Of a stretch of 64,000 nt of DNA, positions 25,237-34,093 are shown piece by piece. Origin of the DNA: Clostridia bacterium (GTDB lineage: Bacteria; Bacillota; Clostridia; Oscillospirales; CAG-272); contig JAFUNF010000006.1 in the NCBI GenBank assembly GCA_017473085.1, forward strand, positions 298,908 to 362,907, in the 5' to 3' direction. Made by a program: the position numbers and the translations under genes. Each line of letters opens with the position of its first letter. Position 1 is the stretch's first letter. The notes under the pieces were generated by a model. The model was given only the letters and a program-made list of their open reading frames with translations. It had not been told where the DNA came from and ran no database searches.

Positions 25237-26328
25237 TTAGTTTGCTTTTGGATTATTTTTAGCAAATTCCTTCATGAATTCAACAAGCTTCTCAACACCC
25301 TCAATTGGCATTGCATTGTAAATTGAAGCTCTCATACCACCTACAGAACGATGACCCTTAAGGTTCTTTAGACCACAAGCCTCTGCTTCCTTAGCAAACT
25401 TCTTGTCAAGGTCAGCGTCTCCAGTTACAAAGGTAACGTTCATCATTGAACGACTTTCCTTTTCAACAGGTGCAACATAGTAGTCCTGTGAATCAAGATA
25501 ATCATAAAGAATGCTTGCCTTCTTTTGATTGTGCTCCTTCATTTTTTCAAGACCACCCATATCCAAAATCCACTCATATACAAGCTTCGCAATGTAAATG
25601 CAGTAGCATGGTGGTGTATTATACATAGAATCATTCTCTGCCATAATGCTATAATCAAGCATAGTTGGTATTTGTGGGTTTGCTTTACCGATTAAATCCT
25701 CTCTTACAATTACGATTGTAAGTCCTGCTGGTGCCATATTCTTTTGAGCACCTGCATAAATAAGTCCAAACTTAGAAACATCAACAGGCTCACTGATAAT
25801 GCAAGATGACATATCTGCAACTAATGGAATATCTCCTGTGTCAGGAATATATGGGAATTTTGTACCATAAATTGTGTTGTTAAAGCAAATATGAACATAA
25901 TCAGCATCAGCTCTAAATGAGCTTCTATCTGTCTTTGGAACAAATACAAAGTTTGCATCCTTGCTTGTTGCAGCAAGAGCTATATCGCCATACTTTTGTG
26001 CTTCCTTGTAAGCCTTTCCAGAAAATTGACCTGAAACGATATAATCAGCCTTTCCACTCTTGTTTAGCAAGTTCAAAGGAACTGCTGAAAACTGTGTAGA
26101 TGCTCCACCTTGTAGAAACAAAACCTTGTAATTATCAGGAATGTTCATAAGCTGACGAAGCTTTGCTTCTGCATCCTTAATAATTGCATCATAAACTGGT
26201 GAGCGGTGGCTCATTTCCATTACAGACATGCCACTTCCCTCATAATTTAGCATATCCTTTTGTGCCTTTTCAAGAACAGGCAATGGCAACATAGATGGTC
26301 CTGCCGAAAAATTAAAAACTCTTTCCAT
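25237..26328 (-). CDS. serC: Phosphoserine aminotransferase
   Basis: A 363-residue PLP enzyme that converts 3-phosphohydroxypyruvate and glutamate to phosphoserine. It opens with VFNFSAGPSMLPLPVLEKAQ, has SHRSPVYDAI, LFLQGGASTQFSAVP and the PLP-lysine segment LIYAGAQKNMAPAGLTIVIV, and GGMRASIYNAMP at the C-terminus. Length is normal. First gene of the ser operon, behind TTGAAA-17-TACAAT and a leader hairpin. Confidence 0.95.
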   Translation of the reverse strand: MERVFNFSAGPSMLPLPVLEKAQKDMLNYEGSGMSVMEMSHRSPVYDAIIKDAEAKLRQLMNIPDNYKVLFLQGGASTQFSAVPLNLLNKSGKADYIVSGQFSGKAYKEAQKYGDIALAATSKDANFVFVPKTDRSSFRADADYVHICFNNTIYGTKFPYIPDTGDIPLVADMSSCIISEPVDVSKFGLIYAGAQKNMAPAGLTIVIVREDLIGKANPQIPTMLDYSIMAENDSMYNTPPCYCIYIAKLVYEWILDMGGLEKMKEHNQKKASILYDYLDSQDYYVAPVEKESRSMMNVTFVTGDADLDKKFAKEAEACGLKNLKGHRSVGGMRASIYNAMPIEGVEKLVEFMKEFAKNNPKAN

Positions 26329-26351
26329 ATCAATCTCCTCCTTAACAATGC

Positions 26352-26370
26352 TGGGAAAACGCTTTTCCCA
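26352..26370 (-). promoter_or_regulatory. Leader hairpin before serC
   Basis: TGGGAAAA and TTTTCCCA with a three-base centre make an 8-bp perfect inverted repeat between the serC promoter and its AAGGAGG. No T tract follows. It resembles a catabolite-response element but has two mismatches to that consensus, so its role is open. Confidence 0.5.
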
Positions 26371-26389
26371 TGAAATAAAGTTTTACTTT

Positions 26390-26418
26390 ATTGTACTACT
26401 ATGCTAAAGCATTTTCAA
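26390..26418 (-). promoter_or_regulatory. Promoter of the serC-serA-DUF1015 operon
   Basis: TTGAAA (26413-26418), 17-bp spacer, TACAAT (26390-26395) on the minus strand. The spacer contains the palindrome ATGCTAAAGCAT (26401-26412). Confidence 0.7.
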
Positions 26419-26475
26419 TACTTTTTTCGTAAATTTTTTTATATTTAGATTTTTTTATGCAAATTAATAAAAACC

Positions 26476-26503
26476 TTATGCATATTTATGCATTTTTATG
26501 CAT
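26476..26503. repeat. TTATGCAT boxes at exact 10-bp period upstream of serC
   Basis: TTATGCAT starts at 26476, 26486 and 26496; a fourth partial copy, TTATGC, is at 26455. The boxes lie about 60-85 bp upstream of the serC -35 element on one helical face. Confidence 0.6.
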
Positions 26504-26509
26504 TTTAAC

Positions 26510-26552
26510 CTATTAAAAATCACTCTGTCTGAATAATCAGCGGAGTAATTTT
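26510..26552 (-). terminator. Terminator of the purine operon
   Basis: On the minus strand AAAATTACTC pairs with GAGTGATTTTT (one G-U), with an inner CTGATTATTCAG hairpin and a T-rich tail, starting about 16 bases after the purL stop. Confidence 0.7.
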
Positions 26553-26567
26553 CATAATTATTAACTT

Positions 26568-29500
26568 TTACTTCTTAAAAAATTTTACAGCTGACTTAAA
26601 CATTTTAATATCATAATCGCCATAAACGTTTTTGTAAAGTCCATTTCCAATACGCTCTGAGTGACCCATTTTACCAAAGACACGACCATCTGGTGATGTA
26701 ATACCCTCGATAGCTAAGGTTGAGCCGTTAGGATTGTATTGTATATCATAAGTTGCATTACCATCAAGGTCAACATATTGAGTAGCAATTTGACCATTTT
26801 CAATAAGCTGCTTAATGGTTTCGTCATTAGCCAAGAACTTACCCTCACCATGTGAAATTGCTACATTTATAATATCGCCAACTTGGCAATCATAAAGCCA
26901 TGGTGACATATTAGAAGCAATTCTTGTTCTAACTATCTTAGACTGGTGTCTTGAGATATTATTGAAGGTCAAGGTTGGGCAATTTTCGTCGGTATCAATA
27001 ATCTTACCATAAGGTACAAGACCAAGCTTAACGAGTGCTTGGAAGCCATTACAGATACCACACATTAAGCCTTCTCTATTATCAAGAAGGTTAGTCACAG
27101 CATCCTTAACAGCAGATCCACGAAGGAATGCGGTAATAAACTTACCAGAGCCATCTGGCTCGTCACCACCCGAGAAGCCTCCTGGTACAAAGATCATTTG
27201 AGACTGGCTTACCTTCTTAGCAAACTCCTCTGCACTTCTCTTAATACCTTCAGCACTTAAGTTGTTGATAACGTATATTTCGCTCTCAGCTCCTGCATCG
27301 TTCATAACCTTAGCTGAATCAAATTCACAGTTAGTGCCTGGGAATACAGGTATAAGAACCTTTGGCTTAGCAATCTTAACGTTTGCACCAAAACGCTTAT
27401 CAGAATTAAATGAAACTGTTTGTGGCTTTTCTTCGTTAAATTTGATGTTGCAGGAATATACGCCCTCTAATTTATCCTCGTATGCCTTATTCAAACAACA
27501 CATACAAACCTTATTCTCGCCATAAACGATTTCGTTATTGCTTGTAACCTTACCAAGATATGTACCAACATTTGTATCATCGGTCAACTCAAGCACAAAA
27601 GCTCCATAGTTATAGCCAAAAATGTCATTAGTAGTAACTTCTTTGTCAAATTCAAAGCCAAAGCCATTACCGATAGCCATCTTATAAACTGCCTCTGCAA
27701 CTCCACCTATTGTTGGTGTGTAAGCACTTACAACCTTACCTGCTCTTGCAAGGCTTGTAACTTGATCGTAAACAGCAAGCAAAGATTCGGTTTTAGGTAG
27801 ATTATCACTATCATATTCAGGCTTAAGAAGTACAACCTTGTTTCCAGCCTTCTTGAATTCTGGAGAAATAACATCATCTGTCTTTCCCATAGTTACAGCA
27901 AAGGATATAAGTGTTGGAGGTACATCAAGCTTTTCAAAGGTACCACTCATTGAGTCCTTACCACCAATTGAGCCAATTCCAAGGTTCTTTTGAGCCTTAA
28001 AAGCACCTAAGAGTGCAGACAATGGCTTACCCCAACGAGTTGCTTCTTTAGTAGGCTTTTCAAAATATTCTTGGAAAGTCAGGTAAACATCCTCGTACTT
28101 TGCACCAGTTGCAATAAGCTTGGATACAGATTCAACAACTGCAAGATAAGCACCGTGGTATGGGCTTTTTTCGGAAATAAATGGGTTGTAGCCCCAAGAC
28201 ATGAATGAACAATCATCTGTGTGTCCCTTTTCAACAGAAACCTTTTGTACCATTGCTTGAATTGGAGTAAGCTGATTCTTACCACCAAATGGCATTAATA
28301 CAGTACCAGCACCGATTGTAGAGTCAAATCTTTCGCTAAGACCCCTCTTTGAGCATACATTTAGGTCAGAAACTACGTTCTTCATTCCCTCAGCAAAATC
28401 CTCTGGAATGTCCTTTTGATAGGATTCAACCTTATTACATTCTATGTTTATATGCTTTTCAGCTCCATTAGAATTCAAAAATTCACGACTAATATCACAA
28501 ATGGTCTTTCCGTTCCAAACCATTCTAAGTCTTGGCTCAGCAGTAATTTGAGCTACAACTGTTGCCTCAAGATTTTCCTTGTTAGCAAGCTCAAGGAACT
28601 TGTCCTTGTTTTCTTTCTCAATTACAACAGCCATTCTCTCTTGAGATTCACTAATTGCAAGCTCTGTGCCATCAAGTCCATCATACTTCTTTGGAACTGC
28701 GTTAAGATCAATCAAAAGCCCGTCTGCAAGCTCACCAATAGCAACAGATACACCACCTGCACCGAAGTCGTTACAACGCTTGATCATTCTACAAGCATCG
28801 TAATTTCTAAAGAGTCTTTGAAGCTTTCTTTCTTCAGGTGCGTTACCCTTTTGTACCTCAGCTCCACAGTTCTCTAATGATTCAACAGTGTGAGATTTAG
28901 ATGAACCAGTAGCACCACCACAACCATCACGGCCTGTGCGTCCACCAAGTAATACAACGATGTCTCCGTCGCATGGCACCTCACGTCTTACGTTTTTAGC
29001 AGGAGTTGCCGCAATTACTGCACCAACCTCCATATGCTTTGCAGCATATCCATCGTGATATATCTCGTCAACAATACCTGTTGCAAGACCAATTTGGTTA
29101 CCGTATGAGGAATATCCTGCTGCCGCAGTAGTTACGATCTTTCTTTGTGGTAGCTTGCCCTCAATTGTTTGAGAAATAGGCTTTAATGGGTCTGCAGCAC
29201 CAGTTAGACGCATAGCGCCATATACATACGAACGTCCAGAAAGTGGGTCTCTAATAGCTCCACCTATGCATGTTGCAGCACCACCAAATGGCTCGATTTC
29301 TGTTGGGTGGTTGTGAGTTTCATTTTTAAATAATAGTAACCATTTTTCAGGCTGACCATCAACCACAACGTCAATCTTTACAGTACAAGCATTGATTTCT
29401 TCACTTTCGTCAAGCTTCTCAAGCTTGCCCTCCTTTTTCAAATACTTAACAGCAAGAGTAGCAATATCCATAAGGTTAATTGGCTTTGTTCTACCAAGCT

Positions 29501-30260
29501 CTTTTCTTGTTTCAAGATACTCTTGATATGTCTTTTCAAGAAGCTCGTCATTAAACTTAACACTATCAATTGTGGTTGAGAATGTGGTATGACGGCAGTG
29601 GTCAGACCAATAAGTATCTATCATTCTAATTTCGGTAATAGTGGGGTTTCTCTTCTCAGTCTTGAAATATGCTTGACAGAATTTAATGTCATCAAGGTCC
29701 ATAGCAAGTCCATAGGATTTTACAAACTCGCCAAGTCCCTTTTCGTCAAGTTCAATAAAGCCATCTAATGTTTTTACTGTAGTAGGTATTTCATACTCTG
29801 TTTTAAGAGTTGATTTTTCATCAAGAGATGCTTCTCTTGCTTCCACAGGGTTAATAACATATTTCTTTATTTTTGCAAGCTCTTCGTTTGTTAATTTTCC
29901 ATAAAGTGCATATACTCTTGCACTTTGAATTACAGGCTTTTCTCCTTGAGAAATAAGCTGAATACATTGTGCAGCAGAATCTGCTCTTTGGTCAAATTGA
30001 CCAGGCAAAAACTCAGTTGCAAAAACAATAGCGCCATCTACATCAATTGTTTTTGTTGCAATATCAAGCTGTGGCTCGGAAAATACTGTCTTAACAGCAT
30101 AATCAAAAAGCTCATTTGTGATATTTTCAGCATCGTAGCGATTGAAAATTCTTATTTTTTCTATGCCATTAATACCTAAAAAGGTTTTAATCTCAGAAAG
30201 AAGTGAGTTTGCTTCGTTTTGAAGACCTTCCTTTTTTTCAACATAAATGCGATAAACCAT
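26568..30260 (-). CDS. purL: Phosphoribosylformylglycinamidine synthase, single chain
   Basis: A 1230-residue ATP-dependent enzyme converting FGAR to FGAM with glutamine. It is the long fused type: N-terminal PurS-like part, two AIR-synthase-like halves (ETHNHPTEIEPFGGAATCIGG near 345, GIGSIGGKDSMSGTFE near 795) and a C-terminal class I glutaminase domain with VFPGTNCEFD, VPGGFSGGD and the nucleophile in CGICNGFQALVKLG. The domain set is complete. Its ATG shares a base with the purD stop (TAATG). Last gene of the pur operon. Confidence 0.95.
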   Translation of the reverse strand: MVYRIYVEKKEGLQNEANSLLSEIKTFLGINGIEKIRIFNRYDAENITNELFDYAVKTVFSEPQLDIATKTIDVDGAIVFATEFLPGQFDQRADSAAQCIQLISQGEKPVIQSARVYALYGKLTNEELAKIKKYVINPVEAREASLDEKSTLKTEYEIPTTVKTLDGFIELDEKGLGEFVKSYGLAMDLDDIKFCQAYFKTEKRNPTITEIRMIDTYWSDHCRHTTFSTTIDSVKFNDELLEKTYQEYLETRKELGRTKPINLMDIATLAVKYLKKEGKLEKLDESEEINACTVKIDVVVDGQPEKWLLLFKNETHNHPTEIEPFGGAATCIGGAIRDPLSGRSYVYGAMRLTGAADPLKPISQTIEGKLPQRKIVTTAAAGYSSYGNQIGLATGIVDEIYHDGYAAKHMEVGAVIAATPAKNVRREVPCDGDIVVLLGGRTGRDGCGGATGSSKSHTVESLENCGAEVQKGNAPEERKLQRLFRNYDACRMIKRCNDFGAGGVSVAIGELADGLLIDLNAVPKKYDGLDGTELAISESQERMAVVIEKENKDKFLELANKENLEATVVAQITAEPRLRMVWNGKTICDISREFLNSNGAEKHINIECNKVESYQKDIPEDFAEGMKNVVSDLNVCSKRGLSERFDSTIGAGTVLMPFGGKNQLTPIQAMVQKVSVEKGHTDDCSFMSWGYNPFISEKSPYHGAYLAVVESVSKLIATGAKYEDVYLTFQEYFEKPTKEATRWGKPLSALLGAFKAQKNLGIGSIGGKDSMSGTFEKLDVPPTLISFAVTMGKTDDVISPEFKKAGNKVVLLKPEYDSDNLPKTESLLAVYDQVTSLARAGKVVSAYTPTIGGVAEAVYKMAIGNGFGFEFDKEVTTNDIFGYNYGAFVLELTDDTNVGTYLGKVTSNNEIVYGENKVCMCCLNKAYEDKLEGVYSCNIKFNEEKPQTVSFNSDKRFGANVKIAKPKVLIPVFPGTNCEFDSAKVMNDAGAESEIYVINNLSAEGIKRSAEEFAKKVSQSQMIFVPGGFSGGDEPDGSGKFITAFLRGSAVKDAVTNLLDNREGLMCGICNGFQALVKLGLVPYGKIIDTDENCPTLTFNNISRHQSKIVRTRIASNMSPWLYDCQVGDIINVAISHGEGKFLANDETIKQLIENGQIATQYVDLDGNATYDIQYNPNGSTLAIEGITSPDGRVFGKMGHSERIGNGLYKNVYGDYDIKMFKSAVKFFKK

Positions 30261-31531
30261 TACTCTTCCTCCGTAGCCAACAATGCTTTAGCACCAATAT
30301 CATGACGATAAAATGCATTGTCAAACTTGATTTTTTGTACTTTGTCATAAGCTCCATTGATGGCATCCTTAAGTGTATCATCTACATGTGTAACACCAAG
30401 GACACGGCCACCAGCGGAATAAAGCTTTCCATTTTCATATTTTGCACCAGCTACATATACAGCTGATTCAATTTCCTCGGGAATTTCCATTTCGAAGCCA
30501 TTTTGATATTTTTCTGGATATCCCTTAGATGCCATAATTACGCAACAAGCATTCTTACTTGAGAATTTAACCTCACATTCAGCTAAGGTTCCGTTTGTTG
30601 TTGCTTTCATAATTTCAAACAAATCGCTTTCAAGCAAAGGCAATACAACTTGAGTTTCAGGGTCTCCAAAACGACAGTTATATTCAATAACCTTTGGCCC
30701 ATTTTTTGTTAGCATTAGTCCAAAATATAAACAACCTCTAAACTCTCTGCCCTCTTTTTTCATAGCCTCAATAGTTGGTACGAAGATTTTTTTCATACAC
30801 TCTTCGGCTATTTTTTCTGTATAATAAGGATTTGGTGCAATTGTACCCATACCACCTGTATTAAGACCCTTATCTCCATCTAATGCACGCTTATGGTCCA
30901 TGGATGAAACCATAGGCTTTACGCAGTTACCATCTGTAAATGCGAGTACAGAAACCTCTGGTCCCTCTAAAAACTCCTCAATTACAATGTTATCTCCACT
31001 TGAGCCGAACTTCTTGTCATTCATAACAGAATTGATTGCATCAACTGCCTCTTCTCTTGTAAAGGCTATAATTACACCCTTACCAAGAGCAAGTCCATCA
31101 GCCTTAATAACAGTAGGAATTGGAGCGTTTTTTATGTATTCAAGAGCCTCGTTTGCATCAGAAAACACGTGATAATCAGCAGTAGGAATACCATATTTTT
31201 TCATTAAGTTCTTGGAAAACACCTTGCTTCCCTCGATAATTGCAGCCTCAGCGCGAGGTCCAAAGGCGGGAATGCCCACTTTTTCTAATGCATTAACGCA
31301 TCCTAAAACCAATGGGTCATCTGGTGCTACTACTGCATAATCTATTTTGTTTTCTAAAGCATAATTTACAATACCATCAATATCCTTAGCACCAATGCTA
31401 ACAGATATTGCATCCTTATGCATACCACCATTGCCTGGAAGTGCATGAATTTCTTTAATTGATTTATTTTCTTTAAGCTTTCTAATTATGGCGTGTTCTC
31501 TTCCACCACCACCGACAACTAATACCTTCAT
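30260..31531 (-). CDS. purD: Phosphoribosylamine-glycine ligase
   Basis: A 423-residue ATP-grasp enzyme making GAR from phosphoribosylamine, glycine and ATP. Motifs: VLVVGGGGREHAIIRKLKEN at the N-terminus, VVAPDDPLVLGCVNALE, the ATP-grasp segment KADGLALGKGVIIAFTREEA and GCLYFGLMLTKNGPKVIEYN with FGDPETQVVLPLL. Complete; eleven bases after the AICAR formyltransferase gene. Confidence 0.96.
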   Translation of the reverse strand: MKVLVVGGGGREHAIIRKLKENKSIKEIHALPGNGGMHKDAISVSIGAKDIDGIVNYALENKIDYAVVAPDDPLVLGCVNALEKVGIPAFGPRAEAAIIEGSKVFSKNLMKKYGIPTADYHVFSDANEALEYIKNAPIPTVIKADGLALGKGVIIAFTREEAVDAINSVMNDKKFGSSGDNIVIEEFLEGPEVSVLAFTDGNCVKPMVSSMDHKRALDGDKGLNTGGMGTIAPNPYYTEKIAEECMKKIFVPTIEAMKKEGREFRGCLYFGLMLTKNGPKVIEYNCRFGDPETQVVLPLLESDLFEIMKATTNGTLAECEVKFSSKNACCVIMASKGYPEKYQNGFEMEIPEEIESAVYVAGAKYENGKLYSAGGRVLGVTHVDDTLKDAINGAYDKVQKIKFDNAFYRHDIGAKALLATEEE

Positions 31532-31542
31532 TTAACACCTCA

Positions 31543-32727
31543 TTAATGATGGAACAATCTCATTTTTGTAAATGCCATTACAATGCCATATTTATTACAG
31601 CATTCGATTACAAGGTCGTCTCTTATAGATCCACCTGGCTCAGCAATAAAGGAAACACCACTTCTTCTTGCTCTTTCAATGTTGTCACTAAATGGGAAGA
31701 AAGCATCAGAGCCAACACTTACACCTGATATAGTGTCAAGGTATGCTCTAATTTCCTCAGCAGTAAGTGGCTCTGGCTGATGAGTGAAGTATTTTTGCCA
31801 TACACCGTCAGCACATACATCCTCTTCGTTTTTATTTATATAACCATCGATTACATTGTCCCTATCTGGTCTTGCTATTGTTGGCAAGAAAGGAAGATTT
31901 AGTACCTTGTCATGTTGACGAAGATGCCAAGTGTCAGCCTTTGTACCAGCCAAACGAGTACAGTGAATTCTTGATTGTTGTCCTGCACCAACACCGATTG
32001 CTTGTCCGTCATAAGCATAGCACACAGAGTTGGATTGAGTATATTTAAGAGTTATAAGTGAAATGATAAGGTCTGTAATCGCATCCTCTGTAAACTCTTT
32101 GTTTTCGGTTACAATATCAGAGAGCAAATCCTTGTCAATCTTGAAGTTGTTTCTGCCCTGCTCAAAGGTAATACCAAACACCTGCTTCTTTTCTTGAACC
32201 TCAGGAATATAGTCAGGGTCAATTTTAACTATATTGTAATTGCCCTTTCTCTTTGTTTTAAGTATTTCAAGCGCTTCGTCTGTGTATCCAGGAGCGATAA
32301 CACCATCAGATATTTCTCTCTTAATAAGAGTTGCGGTTGTAGCATCGCAAACATCTGAAAGCGCAATCCAGTCACCAAAGGATGACATTCTATCAGTACC
32401 TCTTGCTCTTGCATAAGCACAAGCCAAGGGAGAATCGTCAAGTCCCTCTATGTCATCAACAAAGCAAGCTTTTTTAAGCTTCTCAGAAAGCTTTTTACCT
32501 ACGGCTGCTGAAGTAGGGCTTACATGCTTGAAGGATGTAGCGCATGGAAGTCCTGTAGCCTCCTTAAGCTCCTTTACAAGCTGCCATGAATTGAAAGCAT
32601 CAAGAAAATTTATGTAGCCTGGTCTTCCACAAAGGATTTCGATAGGAAGCTCGGCACCGTTTTCCATATAAATTTTTGAAGGCTTTTGGTTAGGATTACA
32701 GCCATATTTTAGTTCAAATTCTTTCAT
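31543..32727 (-). CDS. AICAR formyltransferase (stand-alone PurH C-domain)
   Basis: A 394-residue protein equivalent to only the formyltransferase half of bifunctional PurH. It has LKYGCNPNQKPSKIYM, the catalytic segment TSFKHVSPTSAAVG (Lys-His pair), RGTDRMSSFGDWIALSDVCD, the Asn/Gln-rich TQSNSVCYAYDGQAIGVGAG and SDAFFPFSDNIERA. It transfers the formyl of 10-formyl-THF to AICAR, giving FAICAR. The missing IMP cyclohydrolase half is encoded just upstream as a separate, unrelated-type protein. Confidence 0.92.
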   Translation of the reverse strand: MKEFELKYGCNPNQKPSKIYMENGAELPIEILCGRPGYINFLDAFNSWQLVKELKEATGLPCATSFKHVSPTSAAVGKKLSEKLKKACFVDDIEGLDDSPLACAYARARGTDRMSSFGDWIALSDVCDATTATLIKREISDGVIAPGYTDEALEILKTKRKGNYNIVKIDPDYIPEVQEKKQVFGITFEQGRNNFKIDKDLLSDIVTENKEFTEDAITDLIISLITLKYTQSNSVCYAYDGQAIGVGAGQQSRIHCTRLAGTKADTWHLRQHDKVLNLPFLPTIARPDRDNVIDGYINKNEEDVCADGVWQKYFTHQPEPLTAEEIRAYLDTISGVSVGSDAFFPFSDNIERARRSGVSFIAEPGGSIRDDLVIECCNKYGIVMAFTKMRLFHH

Positions 32728-32761
32728 CTTTTAACTCCTTTTCAACCTTGAATTAGGCTAA

Positions 32762-33481
32762 TTACTTATTTTTGTTTATCATTCTATTTTCAACATTGCC
32801 ATTTTCAAGGTCAACGTAACGAACATATAGGGATATTTTATTATTCTCGTTAAGGTTTTCCCAAATCTCTTTTGTAAACTCATCGATATCATTAGGAATA
32901 CAAACTCTTTCAGGTTCGCCTTGGAATGTTGGGATTGGATTTCCATCGCAAACATATGTATGGATAAAATGTCCAAGTCCTGCAAGTGCAGTGTATTCAT
33001 AGAAATATCTATTACAAGCACTTCCCTTTTCGTCAGCACTCTTAAGAATGCTCATTTGATAATTGAAATCATTATTGAAGAATTTCAAAATACCACTAAT
33101 TCTTGGTGTGAAATTTGGTGCATCTGGCTCAAACTCTCTTGTTTTCAAAGCCTTCTTAAAGCAACCACACTCCTTAAGATGATTGTAAATTGTATCGGTT
33201 TGGTCACCGTTTGTAACTATTAGCTTATTTTCGTATTTTCTAATCGCTGAATAGATAATAAGTGATGGGTCCTCAACCTTTGAAAAATCATAAGGCTCTG
33301 TAAACACATCAGAATCAACCTCCTTGAAAACACGATTACGGCTATTTTCGCTTCTTCCCATAATAAAGTAAGCAACAGCTGCCTTCTTTCCGTCTTCAGT
33401 TTTGCCAATTACAATACCTCTTCCTGGGTATGTATTGTTAGCTAACAAATCACCAATTTTATCAATCTTATAAATATTCAT
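32762..33481 (-). CDS. purO: IMP cyclohydrolase, PurO type
   Basis: A 239-residue protein of the archaeal-type IMP cyclohydrolase family, which closes FAICAR to IMP. Recognisable features are NTYPGRGIVIGKTEDGKKAA, YFIMGRSENSRNRVF (about 37-51) and PRISGIL. It replaces the MGS-like cyclohydrolase half of normal bacterial PurH. It lies between purN and the stand-alone formyltransferase, consistent with the last two steps being on separate polypeptides. Confidence 0.85.
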   Translation of the reverse strand: MNIYKIDKIGDLLANNTYPGRGIVIGKTEDGKKAAVAYFIMGRSENSRNRVFKEVDSDVFTEPYDFSKVEDPSLIIYSAIRKYENKLIVTNGDQTDTIYNHLKECGCFKKALKTREFEPDAPNFTPRISGILKFFNNDFNYQMSILKSADEKGSACNRYFYEYTALAGLGHFIHTYVCDGNPIPTFQGEPERVCIPNDIDEFTKEIWENLNENNKISLYVRYVDLENGNVENRMINKNK

Positions 33482-34093
33482 TTATTTTTTCTCCTTAACG
33501 ATTTGGGAACAAATTTTTTCACAGGATAAAGGCAAAATCTTCCATTCAGCCTCTTCCATTATTCTCTTTTGTAGAATCTCAGGTGTATCTCCATCCTTAA
33601 TTTCTACCGCCTTTTGCATTATGATTTTTCCACCATCCGGAATTTCGTTTACAAAATGGACTGTTGCACCACTAACCTTAACACCATAAGCAAGTGCAGC
33701 CTCGTGTACCTTCAAGCCATAAAAGCCCTTACCACAAAAGGATGGAATTAGAGACGGATGAACATTGATAATTTTATTTTCATAGTGCTTAGTAAACTTA
33801 GCACTCAAAATGCTCATAAAGCCAGCTAAAACAATTATATCAATTTTTGCATCATCAATAACACGAATAAGCTCGTTTTCAAACGCCTCTTGTGAGCCTA
33901 ACGCACTTTTAAGAACAACTCTTGATTTTATTCCTGCGTTTTTCGCACGCTCTAAGGCATAAGCATTGGCATTATTTGAAACGACAAGGGTTATCGAGCC
34001 ATTAGAAATAATTCCACTCTTTTCAGCATCTATCAGAGCTTGAAGATTAGTACCACCACCAGATACTAAAACTGCAATGTTAGCCTTTAGCAT
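33482..34093 (-). CDS. purN: Phosphoribosylglycinamide formyltransferase
   Basis: A 203-residue folate-dependent enzyme converting GAR to FGAR. Motifs: VLVSGGGTNLQALIDAEKSG, VSNNANAYALERAKNAGI, VLAGFMSIL, the catalytic INVHPSLIPSFCGKGFYG (Asn and His) and SGATVHFVNEIPDGG (catalytic Asp). It overlaps purM by seven bases, so the two are translationally coupled. Confidence 0.95.
   Translation of the reverse strand: MLKANIAVLVSGGGTNLQALIDAEKSGIISNGSITLVVSNNANAYALERAKNAGIKSRVVLKSALGSQEAFENELIRVIDDAKIDIIVLAGFMSILSAKFTKHYENKIINVHPSLIPSFCGKGFYGLKVHEAALAYGVKVSGATVHFVNEIPDGGKIIMQKAVEIKDGDTPEILQKRIMEEAEWKILPLSCEKICSQIVKEKK

Noticed and set aside
26352-26370. Catabolite-response element before serC
   Set aside because: The palindrome resembles a cre site but has two mismatches at conserved ends and lies in the leader; kept only as an unnamed hairpin.
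28416-28877. 153-residue plus-strand frame over purL
   Set aside because: Antisense to a fully conserved enzyme and without a start signal.
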